A stretch of DNA of 64,000 nucleotides, from assembly GCF_047496725.1 (NCBI RefSeq), contig NC_132970.1, positions 6,578,001 through 6,642,000 on the forward strand, written 5' to 3'. Under the pieces are notes generated by a model. It searched no databases, was not told where the DNA came from, and saw only the letters and a program-made list of their open reading frames with translations. This document shows, piece by piece, positions 1 through 11,053 of the stretch (positions are counted from its first letter, which is position 1; each line of letters starts with the position of its first letter). This DNA is from Anoplolepis gracilipes (taxonomy: Eukaryota; Arthropoda; Insecta; Hymenoptera; Formicidae). A program made the position numbers and the translations under genes.

Positions 1-1565
1 ATTCTTAAACATCGCAGTGATGTACTTATACGTTCGCATATTTAATGGCGCAAAAAATATCAGAAATTTTAGTTTCTCTCATAAGCTGACTTTGAATACT
101 ATTCACATTGCAGTTTTTGCGATAATAAAATTTTTTATAAAATGCACAGATTAATTTGGTGATTTTATCCATTAAAACATTTTAGATTTGAATATTTTTA
201 TATTTAAATAACGCAGTCTTAAAATGTTGCTCTCAAAATATTATAAATGTTTACAAAATGTTATTTAAAATAGTAAAATGAGAATAATTTTACTCATAAA
301 ACATGCATTAAACACATTGATGAAGTGTATATTTGGTATTATATATTCCATTTATTTCAATAAAAAAAAAAAAAAATATTAAACTCATAAAAATAATCTG
401 TTTCGTTTTTAATAAAAATACAGCGCATTATAAAAGATGTTAAAAGAATAAAAATTTAGTGATGAAAATCTTGATCAAATGATTCAAATGTTTTTAACGA
501 AACTTAGAAAATAAAATAAACATTTACTACAGCCGGTGTTTTTTACTGCTGCTCGTTAAACTGCTGCTAATACAGAGTTCTAAAGCAGAGCTCCCACGGT
601 GATACGAGGGTAATAATGTGATTACCAGTACGTACCAGCGCCGGCTCAATTATCGTCTCTCGTTCTGTCATCCGGCAGTACCCGTCCCCGGATAAGCGAA
701 AGTACAGGTCGCAATTTCTAATATATATGATGTTAATACGTTTGCGAATGTCGTCGTGTTCTTCGAGCATTCGACGCTGCCGACGTGGTCCACTATTATT
801 GTCGCCAGAAACGATGTAAATTGCCACAATTAGTCGTTAAGAACGACAACATGCACACTCCTACGGATAAAAAGTATATAACGTAGGTACTTCGATCAGC
901 TGAACGATGTACATCACAAATGCAACTACCGCCGCGTGACCGAAATTCTCACACTGTTATCAAATATCGTGCCGTCGGCAATGTCGTGCCGGCGTCCTTG
1001 TCGCAAGATGGCGGGCACATCTCTGTCACGTGTGGCGCACGTGATAGCCAGTGACAGCTGATTATCGCGCGCGCGACCACGTGCATCGCATATTATATAC
1101 AGAGACCATAAACGTAGAGTTATGTCGAGAACATCAATATAAACTTACTGACGGTATCACGTTTCACGAGGAACGCTTATCTTCGAGGATAAATCCGTAA
1201 ATCAGTTTTTAATAATCTTTTCTAAGAGGTTTCATGCAACAGAAATATAGTTCATCTCGTTTCATAAGTTTTCCACATAAAAAATTTTCCACATTTATTT
1301 TTATATTTGATATATTTAGTATAGCTCGAAAAATATAATATTTTTTCTCTTATAATTGTGTTACGTATTGTTGATATATAAAACTCTTTGAAGTCTTTTT
1401 ATATGCCGCTTATTATCTACTCCTTCGTAAAAATATATAATTAAATAAATTTAAGAATGAAATGTGTGTGTGATATTGGATAGTGGTAAATTATGAGTAA
1501 ATAATGCAAAATGATACGAATAACAAATACAAAAATTTTATATTCCTAAAATTTTAATATAAAAT
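1..1565. other. Intergenic region beyond the mesh 3' end
   Basis: No gene recognised. Bases 1-540 are very AT-rich. Bases 560-1110 are richer in G and C and contain an 86-codon minus-strand frame without an ATG start (see rejected) and three CACGTG sites at 1027-1083. Bases 1200-1565 are AT-rich and probably include the 3' UTR of mesh isoform B. Confidence 0.6.
1027..1083. promoter_or_regulatory. Cluster of three palindromic E-boxes (CACGTG)
   Basis: CACGTG occurs at 1027-1032, 1038-1043 and 1078-1083, followed by a TATTATATAC TATA-like stretch at about 1089. CACGTG binds bHLH factors such as CLOCK/CYCLE or Myc/Max. No target gene is visible in the window. Confidence 0.4.
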
Positions 1566-1901
1566 CTAATTGATCTCCGTAGCTTTACTCGGACCCCCGT
1601 AAGGAATGGATTCCTCCTCGCCAATCTTTCGCAATCGTTGTAGTTCCGCTTGCCGTGTTCTAAAATTCAATTATATTATATAATAATGTATTAGAATTGT
1701 AGTCGCGTGTATAAAATTTCTATCTCATAATTGATAATAACGCGAATTACCTCGCTAGGATTTCGTCTTGTTCCCGTTCGTTTTTACGGCTCTTGAGAAT
1801 TCGGTATCCAACGCAAATGATCACCAACAAAATAGGAATCACACAAGCGAATATTATGCCAGTTGTAATGCCTGCCTCGCGAGAGCTGTATTCTTGCTGA
1901 C
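1566..1901 (-). CDS. mesh: mesh alternative terminal exons, isoform B: second membrane span and short tail
   Basis: Two exons, 1901-1751 and 1659-1566. The first has an acceptor in the same phase as the isoform A exon, so sushi exon 13 can splice to it directly. It encodes QQEYSSREAG, a different membrane span (GIIFACVIPILLVIICVGY) and a charged, probably helical tail (LKSRKNEREQDEILAR), then a last exon ending in KATEIN and TAG. There is no PDZ-type end. The two terminal regions look mutually exclusive because each has its own span and stop. Confidence 0.87.
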
Positions 1902-4237
1902 CTAAATAATTGGGGGTAATAAAAAATTACTATTTAAATAAAAACAACTTATGGTTTAAATGTATCATATTAACAGCAGGCGAAAGTTTGCAAAGTTTAA
2001 GGTAAATTATTTCGAAATATGCAAGAAAAATTTCTACTATAATAAATTCTATTCCGCCCAATTTGACGTACGTGAACGGATTTTGTGACAACGTAATTAA
2101 GATATTTAAGGATATTTAATTTAGAAGAGGAAAAAAGGAGTTGTTGACAGGAAAAATTCACAATAACTCTGGTGGAAATTTCCATTCCATTCTAATGCTA
2201 TTAATTATACTGTTACATCATAATGATGTGTATCGTTTCCGTTATTATAAACATTCTGCACATGCATGTGGAATAGAAATTTCCCATTATATATTTTTTT
2301 AATTGATGTATCATATATAAAAGTTTATTAAAATAAATTTTTACAGTACGTAAATATAAATATATGGTATATAATTAAATTGCAGGAAATGTAATTGTTA
2401 CAACTAAATAAACCGGCCATGACAATTAAACATTAGATATTATTGCATTTAATCGTCGCTTATTTAATATTTTTGAAACGTATTAATTACCATTATATCA
2501 ATAAATGATATTATATCTGTGTATTCTAAATACAATTAATACTGCAACTATATATATTTCTATTCCACAGCAAGAACAGTAGTATTCTTATTATTTATAC
2601 GAACACTGATGCCGAACGATACAGAAATACAATAAAATTATATTTAGATTATATCGTTCGAAATTTAAAAATATATAGCTTATCTACAGCTAATTGTTAA
2701 ATTTTGATCGATGCAAAGTTGATTGATACTGACAATGAATCTACATATAATCGATATTAATTTGACATATGCAAAATGTATGTTATTTGAAATCAAGATG
2801 TATATTGTTATGATCACATGATATACGCATACGTATTGCATTCAAATGCATGTAACGATGTAACTTAACTATAAGTAATTTTACTAGAATATATCTCGTT
2901 TCTATTACAATATTATTGAAACAAACGTCATTTAAACGTCACTCTCTTTAGCGGGACTATTCGTTTTTCTAATCGAATCCGCGCCCGAATCTGATCCCGT
3001 GGGTGAAATAGATTCCTTTAGATCAAAGTCTTTATCCTCGAAGTCAATGTACGGTCTATTGGGTAAAGGTTCGTGTGTACGGTATACTTTGTCATAACTA
3101 CGGCGCTTCCTAGTGCCGCTATTAGTTTCAATTGTGCTAGTGTCGCTAATTGGAGTAATAGCCCTATCGTCGTATGACTTTAACGGCGCGGTCTGCTTCA
3201 ATACGGATTCGTTGTCGATACCAGACTCGCGTTCAGAATAGCGCCATGATTTTGTGGAACCTCCTCGCATCTGATTCCTTCTTATATAAAGAAAACCACC
3301 AGCGATGCATGCCACGATAGGAATTAATACGATGCTAATAATGCCCATTACGGTCCACGCTGTACGCTGAACGTACTCGATGCGACCTATATTTATATAA
3401 TAAGCTTCAATCGCGTATGATGTACATGTATGGAAAAGCACATTAATTTAACGATCGATGGAAGAAGCAAAAAAGCAAAATAAGCTCCAACAAAAATAAA
3501 CGAAGTACAAAAAGGGGTTAAAGGAGCAGGTAAACGGTAATTTTAAAAATGAAAGAACTTAAAAAACTAATGCATTTGTAGTATTTTAAGTTCATACTTT
3601 CATTTTAAAGATTTCCGTTCTTTTTTGCTCCTTCAACCTCATTTTACACCTCGTTAAAAAAATATTATTAAACTGGACGACAAATATTAGAGAGATAAGA
3701 GAAGAAAAGAAGAGAGAGACACAAAAAGTATATTAAATTATTTAACATCACTCAACTCTCAGCAATTCTATAAACTCGCTTTGCAAAAATAGACTTTCGC
3801 TGAGAATATAAGCTTGGACTCAATTTAACTCTTAAAACAAATTGTTGGAACTTGCTCCGTTTCGAATTATAAACGGTCCGCTAAATGCGCTACCGTTTAA
3901 TACACTTCCTCTACATATTGTATTTTATTCCATTCCTTGTTCTCGTTTAGGATCGTTAAGCAGGTGAGATTACATTGGAAAATTAATGCATTTAATAAGC
4001 ATAAGTATACTCACGAAGACATTCCGTGTACCCGTACTCCGGAGTGTTCCATCGGCCTTCCGGTGTGCATACCCGACGCTGATCACCGACAAGTGTGAAA
4101 TCCTGATTACATTCGAAACTCACTTTCGTCCCCGGGATAAACAGGAAATTGCTTTTACGTCCGAACCGTGGTGTTTCCAGTACACCGCAGGATACAACTT
4201 CAAAATTATATGATTAATAAATTAGGTTTTTTTTAAA

Positions 4238-4271
<34 letters not shown>

Positions 4272-7200
4272 CATATAATATGTGTTTGAGAACAATTAGA
4301 TTTATATAAATTATTTATAAAAAACATATTGCCGTGCATTTACTTACTTTCTTTTTTATTTAATGCACTGATTTGAGTGTAAGTATCGTAATAATTCCTG
4401 GTAAAGTGCGCTAAGTCCCGATTTAATGTCATAACGTAATCGTACTGACATTGATACGAATCCCCACATAAATCGATTGCACGATTTATGTCGTATGTTC
4501 TATTTATAGGAAGTATTTCTGTCGGGTATTTTCGATATTCCGGCACGAACGTCCGATTAGCATAATAACTCGCTGTTCTACCAAATTCCCTGTGGAACAA
4601 AGCCGCTCCCAATAATTTGCTCTCTTTATCTTCTAGCATCCAATGTAGCGCGAAATCTTTATGAATAGTCTCCGAGTGATTCACGCTATTAATAGGGACT
4701 TGATATCCTAACGGGCTTATCAAATCATCTGTGCTATCAAAATTCCAAATCCCGAACAATCCTTTGGTTTTATTCTAAAATTGATAAATAATATCCTCTA
4801 GCATGTATTATCATTTAATATTGACATTTTGTATATACATATATTAATTATGATTTTATGAAACATATTTTTTTTTTATTTTATAGAACTTATTTTTTAT
4901 AAATGAGCATCCTTTACCAGATACGTCCACGGTAGATACATTCGAGCGGACAAGAAACCCTCGTTCTCGATGACTTCTACGCCAGCACCGGTGTCGAACA
5001 TGATAATGACTTCGCTTTGATTCAGAATATATGTGGGAGTATAAACAACAACCCCGGGGAAATGTTGGAATTTTAAGGATGACCTGTCAAAATATATTCT
5101 TTGGCCGTCCGCAAAAACATCGAGTCGATATCTCCATTGTGCATGTGTAGGTCTCAAACGAACTTCGATGGTGGCAGAGTTATTTCCTCTAGCTATACAT
5201 AATATGTGATTATAATTATATCTACCTTTGATATAGTAATATTACATATAAAAACTTGAGAATATAATTTAAGTCCGAAAATTAAATAAAATAAATTAAA
5301 ATTAAAAAATTCATATAAAGCAGTAGAAACTTACTTGCTATTGATGTAAGATGTGTCGCCATCACTGATCCGTAAGCGTTGGCGGGCATTTGTTCAAATC
5401 TACCTTGTACATCGAGTTTGTCTCTAAGATCGTTTACTCGTAACAAAACGAATTCACCTTTACCATTGAAAGTATACTCCACACCGTCAAAGGTAACAAA
5501 GTGGGGATCACCGAATACCGTCGCTACTCCCGGTGATTGATAGGCAATGCAATCCTGCGACGGTCTTCTCTCGAATCGGAATGTCTCACAACCGACTGCC
5601 TGTTCCTCTTGCCAGAGACAACATGTATACATGGGTACCACGTCGTGATACCAGTGCGAAAGAGTTGGTACCTTGTTAGCCTCGTTCCATGGGAAGTAGC
5701 CTAAATTATGCGATCGATGCGGTCGCGAACCCCATTGCTGATCGTAAGTCAGCATCAGAAAACCATTTTTATCGTAACAGCATTGTTGTTCCGACCCGTC
5801 CAAACTGAAATAATACAAATACATAAATACATAATTTTATACCGTAGTAAAGATGGGAATGTAATTTCAGAATTATTTTGAGCATTTAATTATACAGACA
5901 GTGATTTATTATAAATTACAAATAAGACAACATTTTTTTTCAGTTACTATGTACAAAGGATAGATAAAAATGATCTTCAAAGTATAAAAAATAAATTATT
6001 TACTTGGGTGCGCCTGTCCTCACGCAGTGAGACGCATAGTGATTATAATAGCAATCTATATTCGAATCCTTGTCGCAGTTGTAATCCGGAAGGTAGCGGC
6101 CTTTATCGTACAGAGCGTGCTCCAGAATGCAAGGACAAAGTGCTACCTCAGCGGCAAAGTTCTTAAGATATCGGTCGTTCATAATCCATTTATCACAGAG
6201 TTTCTGAGACCATTTTGATCCGTATTGTCGTTCCCATTGAGGAGAAAAATACCAACCGAGTGGAATTGGCCTGCTCCACAAGCTCCTGTATAAAATTAAA
6301 ATTGTTTAAATACTATTTACATACGAGCCATCAGAAGCTTTTTGTCGGATAAAACCTACGGTGTTATCGAGAGTCCAGAAAACAAGTGCGGTTCGGTCAG
6401 ATTGATCTGTATGAAGCCAAAAATCATGTTGCTATGATATGGATTGTACGCGTCTCGGTATTTGGCTGGTTTTATGATGTAACTACCAGTATTGGTATGC
6501 GATCTCTAAAATATAAATATTACAACGTAATTTATCGCTGTTTCTTATCTTTTCTACTCTCGCTACTTATACAAACCTCCAAAGTTGTTATAAATTCAAA
6601 TTCGGGTCTCGTCTTGGTTTCTCTGTATCCCCACAACGAGATTTGCACTCCCGCTCCTAGACTGGTCGTCAAATTATACGCGTTCCATGTGATTTTGATT
6701 TCTGCAGGATCTTTCATGTGAACGGCCTCTTTGTCATTGAAAAAGATCCTCTCTATCGCCGTAGCTGGAGTTTCTGCACAAGTAAAAATTTTACGTGATT
6801 TTTGTTGCGAATAATAAAAATAATTAATTTTAATTGTAATATAAGTAAAAAAAATAAGTGTAATGAAGAATAAAAATGAAATCAAGGGATATCTTACCAA
6901 CAAAATATTTTCCTTTCCAATCGTAAGTTCCACTGTCGATGGCAATGTAGAAACGTATGTAGCCTTCGTATTTTAAGAACGGTTGTACGCAAATTGCACG
7001 ATTTTTGTCTATTACTGTGCCCATAACAACTTCGTTCTCGAAACGACACTTAATCTTTTGGGATTCATTGAAGCAAGGTCCTGTGATGTTGACAACGGTA
7101 CCGCCCAACATGTTTCCACTTTCCGGAGCGAAAACCAGCGGTAAGTGTGCTCCGGCTGTGTATCATTATTTTTTCATTAAAAGAATTGTATTTCATTTAT

Positions 7201-10200
7201 TTGTTTAATATTTCTTAAAGATAGATCTTACCAATGTCTTTATTACAAGTACCCAACATTATTTTCTCGTCTATCCTGAAAATATGTCGACCTGGAAAAC
7301 CGTTCCCCCATCCTCTGCTCGTTAAATCGCGAATTGTAGTCGCCTGAGAGTAAGGCTTATATTCATAACTCTGAGTACCGTTCCCAGCATTGAAGCCCAC
7401 CTAAAAAGCGTATGAAACGATGTTTTGCATAAATTTTCTATATATAAAATAGACTCTCTATCTGTCTGTATGTTCCCTATAAATTCCTAAACCTTTTGAC
7501 CGATCTGGATCAAATTTTGCATAATTATTTTCTAGAACCTGCAGAAAATATAGGCTACCATAAAATTTGGACACTCTACTTCCTTCTTCTAATTTCATCC
7601 CCTTGACGTTATGATAATTTAAGAAAGTTTTTCCCATGGTCAATTGTGTATTAACTATTTATTGTCTGCTCCAAAGTGAGCACGCTAAAACATTTATAGA
7701 TTTTCGTTCCAGAGGGAAAAACCAAAAATATTTATGTGTTCCAAAACAGTAAAATAATAAATTAGCCATGTTACAATAACACATGCATGCACTTAGCATA
7801 TCAAAACAAAGTGATATATAAATAATTTTGTAAATTATATTTACAAATTATATTACTGTAAATTAATTTCAATGTTATGGTTCGATTTTAACATTTCCAC
7901 AAATGCTTATGAAACATATAAGAAGCCCGGGCAATGCCGGATAGTTTAAGTTAGTAACTTTTATATTATGAATTTTATTCTTTCGATGCGCGAGATATTA
8001 TATTGTTTTTTGTTAAAACATATCTTATGCAAAAAATGTATATTTATTTTTATTTATAATTATATGAAACTTAATTAAAATGTTACACTACATTTATTTA
8101 TAGAAATATAATTCTTATTTATTACTGCAGGCAAAGAAATATTTTGCGATTACTTACGAATGCAGGAACTCCGTTTTCGCCTTGTGTCGTATCGCCACCT
8201 GCCTCCGTGTGACTGGTCCATTGTATATTCAAATAATTAAATATAGCATAAGTAAATACTTCATCGGTAGCCAAAACCAATTGAAACGTGTTAGTTCTAT
8301 GAAGAGACTGGCCGATTCCACCAGCAAAGGACATGTTTTTCCAGGTTGCTATTATTGCGTGTTTAGGCACAAAAGAATCAGCACCGACAATTCCCTCGCG
8401 AATGTCCCACATGAGACGCTCTCGCATCTCTATGCCAAACTGATCAGTTCTTCCTTGCAAATCTCTCTCGAGTCTGATAAAAATTTGTAAGATTTCTATA
8501 AGTTTCTTTCATCTTCGAAATTAAAAAAAATTTCTTTTTGCAAGATTGTAAAAATGCTTTGAACGTTACGCTAAATTTTATATATATGTACATGCGCATA
8601 CCTAAAATACACTCCCGGTTTCCTCTGATCGAGATCGGTATTTCTTAATCTACCTATACGACATTTACTGAAGAAGATGCCAATGAAACTGGGATCATTT
8701 TTCCTAGGCCAATCTTTAATCGGAAAAACGAGAGGGTACGTAAAATACTCTGGTGGATCGCTAAATTCCAGGTATCCGTTCACAGTTAACTGTAATTAAA
8801 ATATTATATAACATTTCTTTTAATTGGTTTCAACAATAAGATTTTTATTTATAGACTTTAAACTATTGAAATATTCAGATACTATAAAAATATTAAAATA
8901 ATGATTTTTTTTTTAATTTCTCAAATTTAACATAAATATATAAAAAGGAATTTATTGGTAACTTTTGATAAACTATAAAGTAATTGTATTTATACTGTAA
9001 AAATTATACAAGTAAATAACAAAATAATAAATGGGATCTTACTCTTGTATAATTGAATCTGTAGCCAAAAAAAGGCAATTGAAAATTCAAATTTTTGTGG
9101 ATTTGTAGCGTTGTCGCCTGCAAAGGCGTTTGGTAATCCCCTAAATCATCATCGCCACCTTTATCAAAATACCAATACATGAACTGTGAACGAATTTCTT
9201 TTAATCTGATATCTGTTAATTTGTAGAAAGACGGATTGTCCTCTGGACGTGGCGCGTACCTCTCAGCCTCGGGTAAGTTTGAATCTACAAGCGTAGTGCA
9301 ATGTGCAGGATCAAACAAAGATTGATCAAAATAATGTTATTAAAGTAATTATAAAGTCAATTAAATAATACTTTTGTATTTGGATAATATTTTATAGTTT
9401 TTCCCAAAGAAAAAAGAATTTTTAACAATATATGTGTACATATAAAACAAATAGACGTTCTTTATTATAATAAATCCAAAATACACAACATTTTGCAATC
9501 GATATTTGATCACATTAAAATATTTAATTCAGTCTTCAAATGTGAGTTTATAATCTATCAAAATGGTTCGTCTCATCCAATGAATCATCTTTGATTCATG
9601 TTAAAGTGAGTAACTGATAAACACTGATCCATGATAAGCTACGATATAGATTGTCTCGTACGTAAAGTAAAAAACTTTAATATGTGAGATTTGTGCGTCG
9701 AATTAAATTATGTTTTTAAGTTATGAAAACCGTATTTTCAGAAAAATGCACGTATTAAAAAATTGATGCAAGCGAACTCCGTACTCATTATCGCTCACTC
9801 ATATTACTTATTGCGAAACAATGGGCACACCCATTGATAACGAATTACTTACCGTATCTTACATATTTTCCATTCTTCTCGTCTGCCATTTTACCAGAAA
9901 TTTGAACAAAGGGCGGTTCCTTCTCTTTCTCGGTCTCGCCTTTTGCTGCAAAAACATTTTTATTAATTTCCGGTAAAATTTGAGTTGGACTTTTTCCGTC
10001 ATCTTCTTTCTCAATTGGAGTTAAATTCTTCTCCTCTTCAGCGAGATCTTCAATTTCCAAGGGAGTTTCCACCTCCTTCTCAGGCGGAAGCGACTCTTCT
10101 ATAGAAATCCCTGTCGTTTCGTGTGATTCCAATCCGAAGAACTTCTCAAACGTATTATTTTGCGCAATAATACCATTTGCCATTATTGAAAAAAGACAAA

Positions 10201-10270
10201 TGAAAAAAACGATCCATTTCGATAATATAAAAATGCAATCGAGTTTTCTCCACGACGCTCGAGGTCGCAT
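1566..10270 (-). CDS. mesh: Mesh, smooth septate junction transmembrane protein (whole gene, two isoforms)
   Basis: Mesh is a single-pass membrane protein of smooth septate junctions in the insect midgut, where it works with Ssk and Tsp2A to seal the epithelium (family knowledge). Coding exons read on the minus strand: 10270-9853, 9284-9043, 8789-8602, 8473-8158, 7400-7232, 7155-6898, 6773-6577, 6505-6360, 6285-6004, 5804-5335, 5192-4918, 4774-4348, 4197-4015, then either 3386-2932 (isoform A, 1341 aa) or 1901-1751 plus 1659-1566 (isoform B, 1271 aa). Every junction has GT-AG ends and keeps frame. Domain order is signal peptide, acidic linker, NIDO, IPT/TIG, AMOP, vWD, sushi, membrane span, tail, which is the Mesh order. 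The start at 10270 puts the hydrophobic signal about 12 residues in; an in-frame ATG at 10336 would add 22 residues. A TCAGT initiator on the minus strand at about 10324-10320 favours the downstream ATG. Identity is firm; the exact start is less so. Confidence 0.95.
1902..2931 (-). other. mesh intron between alternative terminal exons
   Basis: AT-rich. Includes the 3' UTR of isoform A and the intron skipped into isoform B. No other gene seen. Confidence 0.6.
2932..3386 (-). CDS. mesh: mesh terminal exon, isoform A: membrane span and long tail
   Basis: Follows exon 13 through an acceptor (AATATAG at 3387-3393 on the minus strand). It encodes RRIEYVQRTAW, a membrane span (TVMGIISIVLIPIVACIAGG), a basic stop-transfer (YIRRNQMR) and about 117 cytoplasmic residues rich in Ser, Asp and Arg. 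The protein ends KESDV, which fits a class I PDZ ligand (S at -2, V at 0). The stop is TAA at 2934-2932. Confidence 0.9.
3499..3655. mobile_element. Palindromic MITE-like element in a mesh intron
   Basis: An imperfect inverted repeat with arms at about 3499-3564 and 3584-3655 around a 19-base centre. Matching blocks include GGTTAAAGGAGC against GCTCCTTCAACC, ACGG against CCGT and ATGAAAG against CTTTCAT, then AACTTAAAA against TTTTAAGTT. It has no coding capacity. It sits between the sushi exon and the isoform A terminal exon. No clear target-site duplication was seen. Confidence 0.55.
4015..4197 (-). CDS. mesh: mesh coding exon 13: sushi (CCP) domain
   Basis: Encodes about residues 1130-1190, a single CCP module: VSCGVLETP, then FIPGTKVSFECNQDF, VGDQRRVCTPEGRW and a final TECL. 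The four Cys and the Trp are at sushi spacing. The exon ends in one base of a split codon at a GTGAGT donor. It can be joined in frame to either of the two alternative membrane-span exons. Confidence 0.94.
4239..4270. repeat. (GT)n(TA)n microsatellite
   Basis: A run of about twelve GT units followed by TA units, in the mesh intron upstream of the sushi exon. Confidence 0.93.
4348..5804 (-). CDS. mesh: mesh coding exons 10-12: AMOP end, von Willebrand factor D domain and following region
   Basis: Exons 5804-5335, 5192-4918 and 4774-4348 encode about residues 739-1129. GDPHFVTFDG at about 837-846 is the start motif of a vWD domain, followed by TFNGKGEFVLLR. The domain runs into exon 11 (MFDTGAGVEVIENEG, then FLSARMYLP). 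Exon 12 opens KTKGLFGIWNFDSTDD, the second vWD signature (GLFG-W-D). The rest of exon 12 is extracellular with possible N-glycosylation sites (NRT twice). Exon phases are 2, 1, 0 and 1. Confidence 0.94.
6004..6285 (-). CDS. mesh: mesh coding exon 9: AMOP domain
   Basis: Encodes about residues 645-738. It has the AMOP pattern: W and P at the start (SLWSRPIPLGW), then KLCDKWIMND, CPCILEHAL, a DYNCD and CYYN run, and HYASHCVRTGAP. The regular Cys and Trp spacing identifies the adhesion-associated domain of MUC4 and other proteins. It continues into the Cys-rich start of exon 10 (GSEQQCCYDK). Confidence 0.94.
6360..6773 (-). CDS. mesh: mesh coding exons 7-8: linker between IPT/TIG and AMOP
   Basis: Exons 6773-6577 and 6505-6360 encode about residues 531-644. 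Visible sequence includes IKITWNAYNLTTSLGAGVQI and ISLWGYRETKTRPEFEF, a beta-rich extracellular stretch between IPT/TIG and AMOP. Exon 7 ends at a GTTTGT donor, less usual than the GTAAGx sites elsewhere in the gene. I know no separate function for this segment. Confidence 0.88.
6898..7155 (-). CDS. mesh: mesh coding exon 6: IPT/TIG immunoglobulin-like domain
   Basis: Encodes about residues 445-530. The pattern PESGNMLGGTVVNITGPCF is the conserved start of an IPT/TIG fold, followed by a paired Cys (KIKCRFEN) and a third Cys (AICVQPF). The exon carries essentially the whole domain, consistent with a movable exon (phase 1 at both ends). Confidence 0.92.
7232..9284 (-). CDS. mesh: mesh coding exons 2-5: NIDO-containing region
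   Basis: Exons 9284-9043, 8789-8602, 8473-8158 and 7400-7232 encode about residues 140-444. Exon 4 has the NIDO hallmark pattern TNTFQLVLATDEVFTYAIFN followed by a W-T-S and a Gly-rich run, and exon 5 opens with VGFNAGNG. NIDO is an extracellular domain of nidogen, mucin-4 and Mesh-type proteins. The first part (PFFGYRFNYTR, then LTVNGYLEFSDP) is the usual start of the NIDO module. All four junctions are frame-consistent (phases 1, 0, 2, 0, 1). Intron 4, between 8157 and 7401, holds a repeat relic described separately. Confidence 0.93.
7450..7945. mobile_element. Relic of a widespread arthropod non-autonomous repeat (possibly helentron-like)
   Basis: Lies in mesh intron 5 (between the exons ending at 8158 and starting at 7400). 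It begins with CTCTATCTGTCTGTATG and then TTTTGACCGATCTGGATCAA ATTTTGCA, and ends near the palindrome GCCCGGGCAATGCCGGA (about 7924-7940). The pair of a CTGTCTGT start, a GACCGAT-GATCAAATTT body and a CCCGGGCAA-GCCGG palindrome recurs in many arthropod repeats, some classed as Helitron/helentron relatives. The class call is from memory of the pattern. Confidence 0.45.
9853..10270 (-). CDS. mesh: mesh coding exon 1: signal peptide and acidic linker
   Basis: Encodes residues 1-139. After a basic start (MRPRASWRK) comes a hydrophobic stretch (IFILSKWIVFFICLFSIMA), with a likely signal cleavage before QNNTFEK. The rest is a low-complexity linker rich in Glu and Lys. The exon ends in one base of a split codon (TAC G, then GTAAGT), which the next exon completes as Asp. 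The acidic linker is expected to evolve fast. Confidence 0.88.
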
Positions 10271-10430
10271 TTTCGTGAAGCGATGAGAACGATACGAACT
10301 AATTAGTACGCACCACGAAACTGAACGAAGATTCAAGTAACACGCGATAACGGTACTCTGATATCATCGGCTCTAGTCTGATAACGTACATTTATCTCCT
10401 TATTACAGGTAGATAGATAGGCAACACAGC
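10271..10430 (-). promoter_or_regulatory. mesh promoter region with a GATA-site cluster
   Basis: On the minus strand a TCAGT initiator-like site lies at about 10324-10320, about 50 bases before the chosen ATG. Upstream, seven GATA cores (either strand) fall between 10346 and 10419; four fit WGATAR (near 10379, 10392, 10411 and 10415). GATA factors drive insect endoderm and midgut genes, which fits where mesh is expressed. The sites are seen; their use is inference. Confidence 0.5.
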
Positions 10431-10995
10431 ACATTGGACGAGATCTTCGTGTGTTCTACTTACTTAAAAAAAGGGCGTATATATGCGTATATATACATTT
10501 ACGAAAAGTGGATTCGAAGTGCATTTTGTCGATAAACCGAATGACTGAATTGTTTACGGTCTTGTTGTCGCAAATACATTAAAAATCGACATTTTAGAGA
10601 CAAATTATTTATTCGGTTTCTGCAACTGTCCGATATTTACAAAGCAGATTATTTTTAGTACGATATTGGTTCGAAAATGTACCAAAGTCTTTCTTTCTTT
10701 CTTGCGGACGCGACAGATTTTACAATAAAACAGTGCAGTATATATAGCAAATATTATATATAAAGGATACCTCGTCTTTAATTATATTACTAACTTTTTA
10801 CACGAATGCACTTACGCCAGAACATTCGTTTATACGTATAATAAAAATGTATGACTCTTATATCAATATCTATTTTATATATATATGGTTTAACTTAAAA
10901 ACGCGGGAAAAAACGGCGCATATTTCCATCACGGTTTTCTAAAATGTATACGATTTTCATACTTAAAATGTATCACGCTACAAATGCATCATAGA

Positions 10996-11053
<58 letters not shown>

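Noticed and set aside
567..827. 86-codon minus-strand open frame near the left edge
   Set aside because: It starts at GTG, an in-frame stop lies just upstream, no splice context supports it and the product matches no family I know.
3986..4213. Plus-strand open frame over the mesh sushi exon
   Set aside because: It is the antisense shadow of exon 13; the minus strand has the conserved sushi Cys pattern and splice sites.
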